A stretch of DNA of 64,000 bases from Enterovibrio sp051650965 (GCA_051650965.1 JBOFRL010000018.1:1-64000), one strand, 5' to 3'; positions 53,238 through 62,848 are shown, numbered from the stretch's first letter. Made by a program: numbers and translations. The notes: generated by a model from the sequence alone, not told the origin.

Positions 53238-55358
53238 ATGAAATTGACCGTAATAAAACGTGATGGCACAAAAGTTGCGTTTGATCGCGATAGAATTCAA
53301 GCCGCTATTGAAAGCGCGAGCACTCAAATAACGCCGCAATTGGCAACTTATGCGCGCGATGTTGCACTTGCGCTGGAGCTTAAGCTGCAAGATCAAAGCG
53401 AGGTTGAAATCGCACAGATCCAATGCTTGGTCGAAAATGAGCTTATGCAAGGCCCGTTTAAAGAGATCGCGCGATCCTATATCGAATACCGCCATGATCG
53501 CGATGTGGCGCGGGAAAAGCAGAGCAAATTAACAAAAGAAATTGAAGGACTTATACAAGAAAGCAATGCCGAGCTGCTAAACGAAAACGCCAATAAAGAT
53601 GGCAAAGTGATCCCAACACAGCGCGATCTTCTTGCCGGCATTATCGCCAAGCACTATGCAAAAAATTATCTTTTGCCCAAAGATGTCGTGCAAGCGCACG
53701 AAAGCGGCGATATTCATTATCATGATCTCGATTATGCGCCGTTTTTCCCAATGTTTAACTGCATGCTGATCGATCTCGAAGGCATGTTGACTCAAGGCTT
53801 TAAGATGGGAAATGCAGAAATTGAGACGCCTAAATCAATTTCAACCGCAACTGCCGTCACCGCGCAAATTATTGCCCAAGTTGCCAGCCATATTTACGGC
53901 GGCACCACCATCAACCGCATCGATGAAGTGCTAGCCGATTACGTGCGCGCCAGCTTTGAAAAGCAGCTTGCCATCGCGAAAAAGTGGGGCATTGCCGATC
54001 CGCACGCATTTGCCACCGAAAGCACCGAAAAAGAGTGCTACGACGCCTTTCAATCGCTGGAATATGAAGTCAATACGCTGCACACCGCCAATGGGCAGAC
54101 GCCTTTTGTGACATTTGGCTTTGGCCTTGGCACCAGCTGGGAGTCGCGCCTCATTCAGCAATCGATTCTAAAAAATCGCATCGCAGGGCTTGGCAAAAAC
54201 AAAAAAACAGCCGTGTTCCCTAAACTGGTTTTTGCTATTAAAACAGGGCTTAACCAGCAAAAAGGCGATCCTAACTACGATATCAAACAGTTAGCGCTCG
54301 AATGCGCTTCAAAAAGAATGTATCCGGACATTTTAAACTACGAACAAATCGTAGAAAAAACCGGCTCTTTTAAAACTCCGATGGGTTGCCGTTCATTTTT
54401 AAACAAATACGAAGAAAATGGCCAGCAAATCCACGAAGGTCGCAACAATTTAGGCGTGATCAGCCTGAATTTACCGCGCATTGCGCTGCAAGCTGATGGC
54501 AGTTTAGAGCGCTTTTATGTTTTGCTGGATGAAAAACTGACCATTGCGCGCAAAGCGCTCGAGACGCGGATCAGCCGCCTTGAAAATGTGAAAGCCTCGG
54601 TGGCGCCAATTTTGTACATGGAAGGGGCGTGCGGCGTGCGTCTTAAAGCGCATGAGCCGATAGCGCAGATCTTCAAGCATGGCCGCGCCTCCATTTCACT
54701 GGGTTACATCGGTATCCACGAAACCATTACTGCACTGTTTGGCAGCGAGACGCATCCTTTTGATGATGAAAATCTGCGCCAGCAAGGGCTGAAAATTGTG
54801 CAGCACATGCGCCAAGCTGTTGAAAAATGGAAAAAAGAGACCGGCTACGCGTTTAGCTTGTACGCAACGCCCAGCGAAAACTTATGCAGCCGTTTTTGCC
54901 AAATTGACGCCAAAGAATTTGGCCTCATCCCAGGCGTGACCGACAAAGGCTACTACACCAACAGTTTTCACTTAGACGTGCAAAAACAAGTTGATCCCTA
55001 CGCGAAAATTGATTTCGAGCGCGGCTACCCAGAGCTCTCTAGCGGCGGATTTATCTGCTACGGCGAGTTCCCCAATATGCAAAACAACATTGAAGCACTC
55101 GAAGATGTCTGGGATTATAGCCACAAACACGTTCCTTATTATGGAACCAACTCGCCAATCGACGAATGCTATGAATGTGGTTTCACCGGAGAATTCTCCT
55201 GCACCAGCAAAGGCTTTGTCTGCCCAGCTTGCGCAAATCACGACCAAGCCAAGGTATCCGTAACCCGACGCGTATGCGGATATTTAGGCAGCCCAGACGC
55301 TCGCCCCTTTAACAGCGGTAAGCAAGAAGAAGTTAAACGTCGCGTTAAGCATTTATAA
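53238..55358 (+). CDS. nrdD: Anaerobic ribonucleoside-triphosphate reductase
   Basis: This glycyl-radical class III reductase makes dNTPs without oxygen. An N-terminal ATP-cone (1-~95: KRDGTKVAFDRDRIQAAI) precedes the catalytic barrel. Four zinc cysteines are in CYECG ... CPAC, and the C-terminal glycyl loop RRVCGYLGSPDARPF is intact. I start at ATG 53238 (AAAGG upstream), giving 706 aa (E. coli 712). It is followed 4 bp later by its activase nrdG. It is preceded by NrdR-like boxes. Presence shows the organism can grow anaerobically. Confidence 0.97.
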   Translation: MKLTVIKRDGTKVAFDRDRIQAAIESASTQITPQLATYARDVALALELKLQDQSEVEIAQIQCLVENELMQGPFKEIARSYIEYRHDRDVAREKQSKLTKEIEGLIQESNAELLNENANKDGKVIPTQRDLLAGIIAKHYAKNYLLPKDVVQAHESGDIHYHDLDYAPFFPMFNCMLIDLEGMLTQGFKMGNAEIETPKSISTATAVTAQIIAQVASHIYGGTTINRIDEVLADYVRASFEKQLAIAKKWGIADPHAFATESTEKECYDAFQSLEYEVNTLHTANGQTPFVTFGFGLGTSWESRLIQQSILKNRIAGLGKNKKTAVFPKLVFAIKTGLNQQKGDPNYDIKQLALECASKRMYPDILNYEQIVEKTGSFKTPMGCRSFLNKYEENGQQIHEGRNNLGVISLNLPRIALQADGSLERFYVLLDEKLTIARKALETRISRLENVKASVAPILYMEGACGVRLKAHEPIAQIFKHGRASISLGYIGIHETITALFGSETHPFDDENLRQQGLKIVQHMRQAVEKWKKETGYAFSLYATPSENLCSRFCQIDAKEFGLIPGVTDKGYYTNSFHLDVQKQVDPYAKIDFERGYPELSSGGFICYGEFPNMQNNIEALEDVWDYSHKHVPYYGTNSPIDECYECGFTGEFSCTSKGFVCPACANHDQAKVSVTRRVCGYLGSPDARPFNSGKQEEVKRRVKHL

Positions 55359-55362
55359 GCAC

Positions 55363-55899
55363 ATGAATTATCACAAATATTATCCCATCGATGTGGTGAA
55401 TGGCCCTGGGACTCGCTGCACGCTGTTTGTTGCTGGCTGCGAGCACCAATGCAAAGGATGCTACAACCAGAGCACTTGGTCGGTTAACTCCGGCCAAGCC
55501 TATGACAAGGCGCTTGAGGACAAAATCATCAGTGATCTCAAGGATCCGCGCATTCGCCGCCGCGGTCTGTCGCTTTCGGGCGGCGATCCGCTCCATCCGG
55601 CCAATGTTGCAACAATTTTACAGCTGGTGCAGCGCGTAAAAAATGAGTGCCCTGACAAAGACATCTGGCTGTGGAGTGGCTATCGTTATATCGAGCTCAA
55701 TCACATACAGCACGCTGTTTTGTCGTATGTTGATGTTTTTATTGATGGAAAATTTGTCAAAGCGCAAGCCGATCCGCGTCTACTGTGGCGCGGCAGCAGC
55801 AACCAAGTTGTGCATTATCTGTCGCAAAACCGTAAAGAATTTGCACAGGAAGAGAAACAAATGCAACGCGATGACTATTCAATAGAAACAACCATTTGA
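55363..55899 (+). CDS. nrdG: Anaerobic ribonucleotide reductase activating protein
   Basis: This radical-SAM activase generates the glycyl radical on NrdD. The 4Fe-4S motif is C-E-H-Q-C-K-G-C near residue 26, and LSLSGGDPLHPAN contains the conserved SGGDP. The protein is 178 aa, about 24 longer than the E. coli enzyme (154), with a charged tail rich in Glu/Gln. The ATG lies 4 bp after nrdD, so the pair is translationally close. Confidence 0.95.
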   Translation: MNYHKYYPIDVVNGPGTRCTLFVAGCEHQCKGCYNQSTWSVNSGQAYDKALEDKIISDLKDPRIRRRGLSLSGGDPLHPANVATILQLVQRVKNECPDKDIWLWSGYRYIELNHIQHAVLSYVDVFIDGKFVKAQADPRLLWRGSSNQVVHYLSQNRKEFAQEEKQMQRDDYSIETTI

Positions 55900-55931
55900 A
55901 ATAATAGCTACAACCAAATTTTCTTTTACGC

Positions 55932-55949
55932 TGATCACTGACATGATCA
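55932..55949. promoter_or_regulatory. Repeat TGATCA-N6-TGATCA before ahpC
   Basis: Two TGATCA hexamers (55932-55937 and 55944-55949) separated by CTGACA make an 18-bp inverted repeat about 50 bp before the ahpC ATG. It does not fit the OxyR pattern. Possible operator. Confidence 0.3.
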
Positions 55950-55997
55950 ACGTCTAAGCTATTTTTACATTTCCCATTGAACATGAAGGACATGAAA

Positions 55998-56555
55998 ATG
56001 ATCAACACCATGATTAAGCCATTTAAAGCAACAGCTTACAAGGAAGGCAAATTTGTTGAAGTAACAGAAAAAGACGTTCTAGGAAAATGGTCGGTATTTT
56101 TCTTCTACCCTGCTGATTTCACTTTTGTTTGCCCAACTGAATTGGGTGATCTTGCTGATCACTACCAAGAGCTGCAAAAACGTGGTGTTGAGGTTTACTC
56201 AGTTTCTACTGACACGCATTTCACGCACAAAGCATGGCACGATAGCTCAGAAACTATCAACAAAATCAAATACTTCATGCTTGGCGACCAAGCTGGCCAC
56301 ATCACCAACAACTTCGGCGTAATGCGTCAAGGTCAAGGTCTTGCTGATCGCGCAACTTTCATCATCGACCCACAAGGCGTGATCCAAGCGATGGAAATCA
56401 CTGCTGAAGGCATCGGCCGTAACGCAGAAGAGTTAGTGCGTAAAGTTAAAGCCGCTCAATATGTTGCCGCACACCCAGGCGAAGTTTGCCCAGCCAAATG
56501 GCAAGAAGGTGAAAAGACGCTTGCGCCTTCACTGGATCTTGTTGGAAAAATCTAA
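55998..56555 (+). CDS. ahpC: Alkyl hydroperoxide reductase subunit C (peroxiredoxin)
   Basis: AhpC reduces H2O2 and organic hydroperoxides. The peroxidatic Cys45 is in FTFVCPTELG and the resolving Cys near 165 in HPGEVCPAK. GLADRATF and SLDLVGKI are family blocks. The start at ATG 55998 follows GAAGGA with correct spacing and gives 186 aa (E. coli 187); an upstream in-frame ATG at 55977 is less likely. ahpF, its reductase, follows after a hairpin. Confidence 0.97.
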   Translation: MINTMIKPFKATAYKEGKFVEVTEKDVLGKWSVFFFYPADFTFVCPTELGDLADHYQELQKRGVEVYSVSTDTHFTHKAWHDSSETINKIKYFMLGDQAGHITNNFGVMRQGQGLADRATFIIDPQGVIQAMEITAEGIGRNAEELVRKVKAAQYVAAHPGEVCPAKWQEGEKTLAPSLDLVGKI

Positions 56556-56594
56556 TTTTCCAAGCCATCTAAATTCATACTGAATATTTATAAA

Positions 56595-56640
56595 TTCAAC
56601 AAGTTGTCTTTTTGCACGAAAGCAGCTTGTTGAACTTTTT
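56595..56640 (+). terminator. Hairpin with T tract between ahpC and ahpF
   Basis: TTCAACAAG (56595-56603) and CTTGTTGAA (56626-56634) pair around a 22-nt loop and are followed by CTTTTT. It would end many ahpC transcripts and leave some reading through to ahpF, as expected for a subunit needed in larger amounts. Confidence 0.6.
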
Positions 56641-56687
56641 GTTATCAACAGTGACCATTATTCATTAATAAACAAAAGGTTTTGTGT

Positions 56688-58256
56688 ATGTTAGACAGTA
56701 ACATTACTCAACAGCTTGATCAGTACCTCGCGCATCTCAAAAATGAAGTTCATTTGGTGGTCAGTCTTGATGATAGTAAAGCGGCGCAAGAGATCTTAAC
56801 GTTAGCCAATGAAATCGCTGCGTTAAGTCCGCTGATCAAGGTGAGCCGAGATGATAACGCAAGTAGCCGCAAGCCTGTCATGGCGGTGGTGGATCAGGCA
56901 AAAAATACGGCGATCACCTTTGCCGGCCTGCCGATGGGACACGAATTCACTTCGCTAGTGCTGGCGCTGCTGCACACGGGCGGCCATCCCATGAAGCTTG
57001 ACGACGCTACTATCTCACAAATCAAAGCGTTAGATAAGAAATGCGACGTTGAAGTTTTTATTTCTCTGTCTTGCCAAAATTGCCCAGATGTCGTGCAAGC
57101 ATTTAACATGCTAAGCGCTTTAAATCCGCTAATTCGTACCACGATGATTGATGGGGCTTTATTTCAAGATGAAGTCAAACAACGCGACATTTTAGCGGTG
57201 CCAAGTGTCTTTATTAACGGCGAATTGTTTGGCCAAGGGCGCATGAGTTTGCCAGAAATTTTGTCCAAACTCGATAGCCAAGCGGCGCAAAAAATGGCCG
57301 CGAGCCTTAACGATAAAGCGCCTTACGACGTGTTGGTCGTGGGCGGAGGTCCTGCTGGCGTTGCGGCGGCGGTCTATGCGGCGCGTAAAGGGATCCGCAC
57401 TGGCGTTGTGGCGCAGCGCATTGGCGGGCAAGTGCTTGATACGATGGCGATTGAAAACTTCATTTCAGTTAAACATACCGAAGGGCCAAGGCTTGCGTCA
57501 GATCTTCACGCACACCTTAAAGAGTATGGCGTTGATATCATTGCAGATCAGCAAGTGCAATCGCTAAAAGGTCTCGAAAAAAATAGCGATGGAAAAATTC
57601 ATGTTGCGCTACAAAGCGGCGCAACGTTGAGCAGCGAAGCGGTGATTTTGGCGCCTGGCGCGCGCTGGCGTGAAATGGGCGTGCCCGGCGAGCAGCAGTA
57701 TCGCAACAAGGGCGTGGCGTTTTGCCCGCACTGTGACGGCCCACTGTTTAAAGGACAAAAAATTGCGGTGATCGGCGGCGGCAACTCCGGCATTGAAGCG
57801 GCTATCGACCTTGCGGGGATCGCTTCTTTTGTCACGGTTTTAGAGTTTGCTGATACTCTGCGCGCAGATAAAGTTTTGATTAATAAAGCGAACTCTTTGC
57901 CAAACGTCAAAATCATCACCATGGCGAAAACGCTTGCGGTGCTTGGCGACGGTAAACGCGTTACAGGGCTTGATTACAAAGATCTTCGCACCGATAAAGT
58001 CGAACACCTTGAATTATCTGGCATATTTGTACAGATTGGCCTTGTTCCTAACACCGAGTGGCTGAAAGATTCGCACATTGCGCTAACTCCGCGCGGTGAA
58101 ATCGAAATTGGCCTGCACGGTGAAACCAATTTGGCTGGCGTTTTTGCAGCAGGGGACGCGACAACTGTGCCTTATAAGCAAATAATTATCGCAATGGGCG
58201 AGGGAGCAAAGGCGAGCCTCGGTGCATTTGATTATTTGATCAGAAAGCAGCGTTAA
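56688..58256 (+). CDS. ahpF: Alkyl hydroperoxide reductase subunit F
   Basis: AhpF is the NADH-dependent flavoprotein that re-reduces AhpC. The N-terminal tandem thioredoxin-fold domain carries C-Q-N-C in SLSCQNCPD. The C-terminal thioredoxin-reductase-like part has the FAD motif VVGGGPAGVAAA, the redox C-P-H-C in AFCPHCDGP, the NADH motif VIGGGNSGIEAA and GVFAAGDAT. Length is 522 aa, as in E. coli (521). AAAAGG precedes the ATG. Confidence 0.97.
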   Translation: MLDSNITQQLDQYLAHLKNEVHLVVSLDDSKAAQEILTLANEIAALSPLIKVSRDDNASSRKPVMAVVDQAKNTAITFAGLPMGHEFTSLVLALLHTGGHPMKLDDATISQIKALDKKCDVEVFISLSCQNCPDVVQAFNMLSALNPLIRTTMIDGALFQDEVKQRDILAVPSVFINGELFGQGRMSLPEILSKLDSQAAQKMAASLNDKAPYDVLVVGGGPAGVAAAVYAARKGIRTGVVAQRIGGQVLDTMAIENFISVKHTEGPRLASDLHAHLKEYGVDIIADQQVQSLKGLEKNSDGKIHVALQSGATLSSEAVILAPGARWREMGVPGEQQYRNKGVAFCPHCDGPLFKGQKIAVIGGGNSGIEAAIDLAGIASFVTVLEFADTLRADKVLINKANSLPNVKIITMAKTLAVLGDGKRVTGLDYKDLRTDKVEHLELSGIFVQIGLVPNTEWLKDSHIALTPRGEIEIGLHGETNLAGVFAAGDATTVPYKQIIIAMGEGAKASLGAFDYLIRKQR

Positions 58257-58262
58257 TTAACG

Positions 58263-58287
58263 GATCTGCGGCGAAACGGCGCAGATC
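58263..58287 (+). terminator. Hairpin after ahpF
   Basis: GATCTGCG and CGCAGATC pair around GCGAAACGG just after the stop codon. There is no T tract, so it may serve as a 3' stabilising hairpin or as a weak terminator. Confidence 0.4.
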
Positions 58288-58458
58288 AGCGCTTAACAAC
58301 TTTACAAATATTTTAGTGGCGATAAGGTAATTATATTTTCAAGCAACAAAGTACTATGAATTGGCTAATAAAATTGCCAGTAAGTTACTATTTTGCCAAG
58401 TTGGATTAATTATTATCTTATCGTCTTTTTATTTGTTTAAGGCACAGAGGTTATTAGC

Positions 58459-59463
58459 ATGTTTAAATCATTTTTTGGAGACCGCCGCTGGTGGCCATGG
58501 TCTTTGCTCGGCTCAGCGCTGATCTTGCTAGTAACGTGGTACAAGGTCGAAGTTGATGTGCAAGTCAATGAATGGTTTGGATCTTTTTATAACTTGGTAC
58601 AAACCGCGCTCACAGCGCCCAACAGCGTCACCTTCGCGCAATTTATCGCGGAATGCATTGATTTCTTTAGCATTGTTTCGGTTTATATCGTCATTGCCGT
58701 CGCGCTAGAATTTTTCATTCGCCACTACGTATTTCGCTGGCGCAGCGCAATGAACAGCTATTACATGCAACATTGGCACAAAATCCGCCACATTGAAGGC
58801 GCGTCGCAGCGCGTTCAAGAAGATACCATGCGTTTTGCCAAGATTGTTGAGGCGCTTGGCGTGAGCCTAATGCAGTCGATCATGACGCTGATCGCCTTTT
58901 TGCCGATCCTTTGGACATTAAGCGCGCATGTTACAGAGCTGCCGTGGCTTGGCCACGTCGAGCGGCCTTTAGTTTATCTTGCTATTTTTTCAGCGCTTTT
59001 TGGCACCATGCTGCTCGCTGTCGTTGGGATCAAATTGCCGGGGCTTGAGTTTAATAATCAAAAAGTTGAGGCTGCCTACCGCAAAGAGTTGGTCCTTGGC
59101 GAAGATCATCAGCAGCGCGCGCATCCAGAAACGGTCGCCGAGCTTTTCTCTAATGTCAGACGCAACTACTTTATCCTCTACCGCCACTACCTCTATTTTG
59201 ATATTGCAAAATGGTCGTACATTCAATCAACGGTGATTGTGCCTTACATTTTCTTAGGCCCGACTATCATTGCCGGCACGATAACACTCGGCGTATTGCA
59301 GCAGATCCTGCGCGCATTTGGCCGAGTTGAAGAGTCCTTTCAATTCCTCGTGCACTCTTGGAGCACTGTGGTCGAATTAATGTCTATTTACAAACGGTTA
59401 AAAGCGTTTGAGCAACAAATCGATCACGCACTGCTTGATCCCAATGTAGAGCCAGCCCCTTAA
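58459..59463 (+). CDS. sbmA: SbmA/BacA-family peptide antibiotic transporter
   Basis: This inner-membrane protein of the SbmA/BacA family takes up antimicrobial peptides and related compounds in enteric bacteria and rhizobia. About six hydrophobic segments are visible. Conserved blocks are HYVFRWRSAMNSYYM, HIEGASQRVQEDTMRFA, AVVGIKLPGLEF and VEAAYRKELV. The length of 334 aa is about 70 short of E. coli SbmA (406). It begins MFKSFF and goes straight into the RRWWPWSLLG segment, so the first membrane segments of the long form are missing. It has no ATPase domain. Confidence 0.9.
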   Translation: MFKSFFGDRRWWPWSLLGSALILLVTWYKVEVDVQVNEWFGSFYNLVQTALTAPNSVTFAQFIAECIDFFSIVSVYIVIAVALEFFIRHYVFRWRSAMNSYYMQHWHKIRHIEGASQRVQEDTMRFAKIVEALGVSLMQSIMTLIAFLPILWTLSAHVTELPWLGHVERPLVYLAIFSALFGTMLLAVVGIKLPGLEFNNQKVEAAYRKELVLGEDHQQRAHPETVAELFSNVRRNYFILYRHYLYFDIAKWSYIQSTVIVPYIFLGPTIIAGTITLGVLQQILRAFGRVEESFQFLVHSWSTVVELMSIYKRLKAFEQQIDHALLDPNVEPAP

Positions 59464-59471
59464 CCTGCCTT

Positions 59472-59504
59472 TGCCTTGGCTTAGCGCCAAGGCACTATTT
59501 TTAT
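59472..59504 (+). terminator. Terminator after the SbmA-like gene
   Basis: TGCCTTGGC-TTAGC-GCCAAGGCA followed by CTATTTTTATT; perfect 9-bp stem shortly after the stop codon. Confidence 0.88.
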
Positions 59505-59638
59505 TAGAATTTTTCCTTACCTTGTGCACGATCTTGTCAAATATAAGACGGTAAAGCTTGCATGCACATTTCACTTTTATTCTATAGTGAGTGTTAGTGC
59601 AGCAGGGATGATGCCAAAGCGGCAAGGAGATCGCGCTA

Positions 59639-61102
59639 ATGAAAATGGTTTGGTTTAGAAAAGATTTACGGATCAAAGATAACCATGCGCTTACTCGCGC
59701 TTGTCAATCCAACGAACCTGTCATTGCCATCTATTTTGCTACGCCGAAACAGTGGCAAGATCACGCCTGCGCTCCCATACAGATTGATCTTATCCACCGC
59801 AGGCTACTGATCTTAAAGCATGAGCTTGAAGCGCTAAACATTCCGCTGCTCATCCGCACCGTGCCTTATTTCACCGACACTCACGACACTTTGGTCAATT
59901 TGTGCCAGAAATATCAGATCACGGATGTCTATTGCACAAAAGAGTACGAATTCAACGAGTTAGATAGGGATAACGCCCTTGCTGGGCGGCTGAGTTTGAC
60001 CGGCACAACGCTGCACAGCTGCGAGCAAAAAAGCCTGCTTGCGCCTAACGCCGTTAAAACTGGCGACGGCAAGCCGTACCGTATTTTTACGCCCTTTAAG
60101 CACGCTTATTTAAAAGCCATGGTGCAGACAGATCTGGCGCCGATTGGTGCGCCGCTTCCGGTGACGCCGAGCCGTGAAACGCAGCTTTTATTGCAAAAAA
60201 ATCATAATAAAGAGTTTGATTTTCGCTATCCGCGCCGCGACTCTATCGACTGGCCGGTCGATGATCGCACCATTTTGCAGCGCCTGCACGATTTTTGCAG
60301 TTTTCGCATCACGCAGTACCACACTGACCGCGATTTTCCGGGCAGCCACGGCACAAGCCTTTTGTCGCCGTATCTGGCGATCGGCGCGCTATCGCCACGT
60401 CAATGCTTCGCGAGACTTTTAGCCGAATATCCGCACGTGCTCAGCGAGCAAAAAACTGGCCCTTCAGTTTGGCTTTCTGAGCTGATCTGGCGCGATTTCT
60501 ATCAGCAGATCAGCGCTCATAACGCCATGATCAGCAAAGGAAAAGCCTTTATCCCTTGGACAGATCGCATCGAGTGGCAACGCAACGAGCTATTATTTGA
60601 GCGCTGGAAACAGGGTAAAACGGGATTTCCTATCATTGATGCCGCGATGCGCCAGCTCAAGGAGATCGGCTGGATGCACAATCGGCTGCGCATGGTGGTG
60701 GCCAGCTTTTTAGTTAAAGATCTGCACATCGACTGGCGCTGGGGCGAGCGTTATTTTTTGTCGCAGCTGATCGATGGCGATTTTGCGTCCAATAATGGCG
60801 GCTGGCAATGGTGCGCCTCGACGGGCGCTGACGCGCAGCCCTATTTTCGGATCATGAATCCGCATTTGCAAAGCAAACGCTTTGATCCTAAAGGCCGTTT
60901 TATTCGCGCGTGGGTTAAAGAGCTTTCACCTTTGCCTGAGCATGCGCTGCATGAGCCGCACAGCTGGGCGGCCAAGCAAAACATGACGCTGAACTATTTT
61001 AAGCCTGTTGTCGATCACAACTTAGCCAGCAAAAGGGCGGTGGAGTTATTTAAGCAGGCCAAAGCGAAAGAAAAGCAGCTGCTGATCAAAAGCGAAGCGT
61101 AA
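59639..61102 (+). CDS. phrB: Deoxyribodipyrimidine photolyase (CPD class I)
   Basis: Photolyase repairs UV-made cyclobutane pyrimidine dimers with blue light, using FAD and an antenna cofactor. The N-terminal antenna domain (WFRKDLRIKDNHAL) is followed by the FAD-binding helical domain with TGFPIIDAAMRQL, WMHNRLRM, LIDGDFASNNGGWQW and NPHLQSKRFDP. The 487-aa length is normal. AAGGAG precedes the ATG. In vibrios and relatives, photolyase often lies near a light/singlet-oxygen cluster that includes SDR and chalcone isomerase-like genes, as downstream here. Confidence 0.95.
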   Translation: MKMVWFRKDLRIKDNHALTRACQSNEPVIAIYFATPKQWQDHACAPIQIDLIHRRLLILKHELEALNIPLLIRTVPYFTDTHDTLVNLCQKYQITDVYCTKEYEFNELDRDNALAGRLSLTGTTLHSCEQKSLLAPNAVKTGDGKPYRIFTPFKHAYLKAMVQTDLAPIGAPLPVTPSRETQLLLQKNHNKEFDFRYPRRDSIDWPVDDRTILQRLHDFCSFRITQYHTDRDFPGSHGTSLLSPYLAIGALSPRQCFARLLAEYPHVLSEQKTGPSVWLSELIWRDFYQQISAHNAMISKGKAFIPWTDRIEWQRNELLFERWKQGKTGFPIIDAAMRQLKEIGWMHNRLRMVVASFLVKDLHIDWRWGERYFLSQLIDGDFASNNGGWQWCASTGADAQPYFRIMNPHLQSKRFDPKGRFIRAWVKELSPLPEHALHEPHSWAAKQNMTLNYFKPVVDHNLASKRAVELFKQAKAKEKQLLIKSEA

Positions 61103-61157
61103 AAAAACGCAGATACACTTAAATCTAAGAGATATCTGCGGATTTAAATTTACTTAA

Positions 61158-62261
61158 TTAACAGCCGTCTGCACAATTTTCTGCAGGGTTTTGTCCCAAG
61201 ATCCGAACCAGCAGCGCACGAGGCTCACGCACAATATCTGTCGCCACTGCCAGCACTTTGCCGTCCATGCTCGCGCTGTATTCTGCCACCACGTCGCCAA
61301 AAGCATTACGCTGCAGCGCCACTTTTTGTCCTTTTTTCACGTCGTCGCCAAGTTTAACCAAAATTTGCGCAAATCCGCCTGTTGTTGCGCGGATCGAGCT
61401 CATTTCATTGCCGATATAGGTTTTATGACTGTGCGCGGTTGTGCCGATCCTTTGCTCCAGCACCTTGTAATGGGCAAGCACATTGAGCGCGCCTTGCAAG
61501 CCTCTATCAACCATATCTTGTTGATAAACACGTGGTTTTCCTACTTCAACCGTGATAGCGGGAATGCCATTTTCAATAAACGTGGTCTCAACAGAGCCAG
61601 ACTCGCCAGGGTCTTTTTTGATTTGATCGGCAGGAAAAAGCTCGGCCATCGTTTTCGCATCGGCATTACGATAATCGGCGTAGATAAAAAATGGGTAGGC
61701 GGTGCCGGTCGACTGGGTGTGATAGTCAATCACCAGATCCGCATTGCCTTTATAGACTTTGTTCCACATCAGCCACGCCTGACGCTCGGCCGCGTTGCCG
61801 CTCTCTTTTCCAGGGTGAATGCGATTGTAATCAATCAGCTCGCCACCGTCGGTTGCGATGGCCCATGTGCGCGCCATGCGTTCGATGCCGGAGCGGTTGG
61901 GGCCGATAACCGCTACCACGCTGCCGTTCATTTTAGCCGGATCAAGCAGTTCCATCGCTCGTTGCAAGATGCGCACGCCGTTAAGCTCGTCGCCGTGCAC
62001 GCCTGCTTGCAGCAGCACCTTTTTGCCGTCATGAGCGCCTTTTGCCACCATGATCGGCACATACCAGCGCTGGCCTGTACCCATTTCCACGCCCTCAAAC
62101 ATAAAGCGATGTTTGCCATGGGGCAGGTCGGCCACGTCCAGCGTCGAGATCACCGGCACGCCTTGTACCTTGTCGCCAGTATACTCAGTAGCAGCTTGTG
62201 CCATGGCGCTGAGCAGCGCAGCTCCAGCAATTCCCATCGTAAAAATACAGCGATAGCGCAT
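61158..62261 (-). CDS. Periplasmic AstE/AspA-family zinc hydrolase
   Basis: This protein belongs to the M14-like succinylglutamate desuccinylase/aspartoacylase family. The zinc ligands are in GVHGDELNG (HxxE) and in DYHTQS, and the later catalytic-region Glu is in ITVEVGKP. A Sec signal peptide (about 1-23, ending LSAMAQA) predicts export. The start at 62261 follows GGAGAG. The substrate is unknown: exported relatives may act on amidated or acylated amino acids. The C-terminal quarter has a beta-rich, biotinyl-like segment (VKLGDDVKKGQKVALQR). It stands alone and is convergent with phrB. Confidence 0.85.
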   Translation of the reverse strand: MRYRCIFTMGIAGAALLSAMAQAATEYTGDKVQGVPVISTLDVADLPHGKHRFMFEGVEMGTGQRWYVPIMVAKGAHDGKKVLLQAGVHGDELNGVRILQRAMELLDPAKMNGSVVAVIGPNRSGIERMARTWAIATDGGELIDYNRIHPGKESGNAAERQAWLMWNKVYKGNADLVIDYHTQSTGTAYPFFIYADYRNADAKTMAELFPADQIKKDPGESGSVETTFIENGIPAITVEVGKPRVYQQDMVDRGLQGALNVLAHYKVLEQRIGTTAHSHKTYIGNEMSSIRATTGGFAQILVKLGDDVKKGQKVALQRNAFGDVVAEYSASMDGKVLAVATDIVREPRALLVRILGQNPAENCADGC

Positions 62262-62848
62262 ACAGCTCTCCAATTTTTTAATTAATACAAAAAGTTACCT
62301 GAAACACAACACGCAACTACTCACCCTACAAAGGCTGCCAATACTTTTCTACCTTAAAAATGCCACAGTGTGATCAGCGTCCTTTTCGCCGCAGCGTAAA
62401 CCGGCCAAAAAACGCCGCAGCAAACAACCGTTTTTGCCATGACTATCACAAATCTATTTATGATTTTTATTTTTTGATGCGGGATAAAAGCAATGCAGTG
62501 CGATGGATTTTTAAAAATATTGGTATGCCCAATCAATTACTGAAACATGTTTTGTATTTAATATGAAATACGAAAATCTTATACTAGCCAAGCAGTTAAC
62601 ATAAGCGCTGTTTCTCATGAAAAGGTGAGAGCGTAAGTGCTATAAGCTCTGCTTGCTGCAACTTAGTGTAAATATTGGATATTTTAATGATTATTTGGAT
62701 TAACTCTCTCGAGCAATGCACGGCCATCATTTTCAAACCTATGCCAATTTGGTGATCACTCATCCGCGATAGGCGACGCTATCAAAAATAAGTGGGCGGC
62801 AGCACCATAAAAATACGACGTGGCATTACTAATAAAAAGGCGATAAAA
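62262..62848. other. Long intergenic region, 587 bp
   Basis: This lies between the divergent hydrolase and SDR-like genes. A 68-codon frame at 62360-62566 has ordinary composition and no ribosome site, and I do not recognise it. The region around 62610-62660 (GAAAAGGTGAGAGCG..TAAGTGCTATAAGCTCTGC) can form weak hairpins. AAAAAGG precedes the SDR-like start. No RNA gene is supported. Confidence 0.4.

Noticed and set aside
61191..62285. 364-codon frame opposite the AstE/AspA-type hydrolase
   Set aside because: Long only because the opposite strand is a real gene; the translation is His/Arg/Ala-biased and matches nothing I know.
62360..62566. 68-codon frame in the hydrolase/SDR gap
   Set aside because: Plausible composition, but no ribosome site, neighbours or similarity; kept only as a note.
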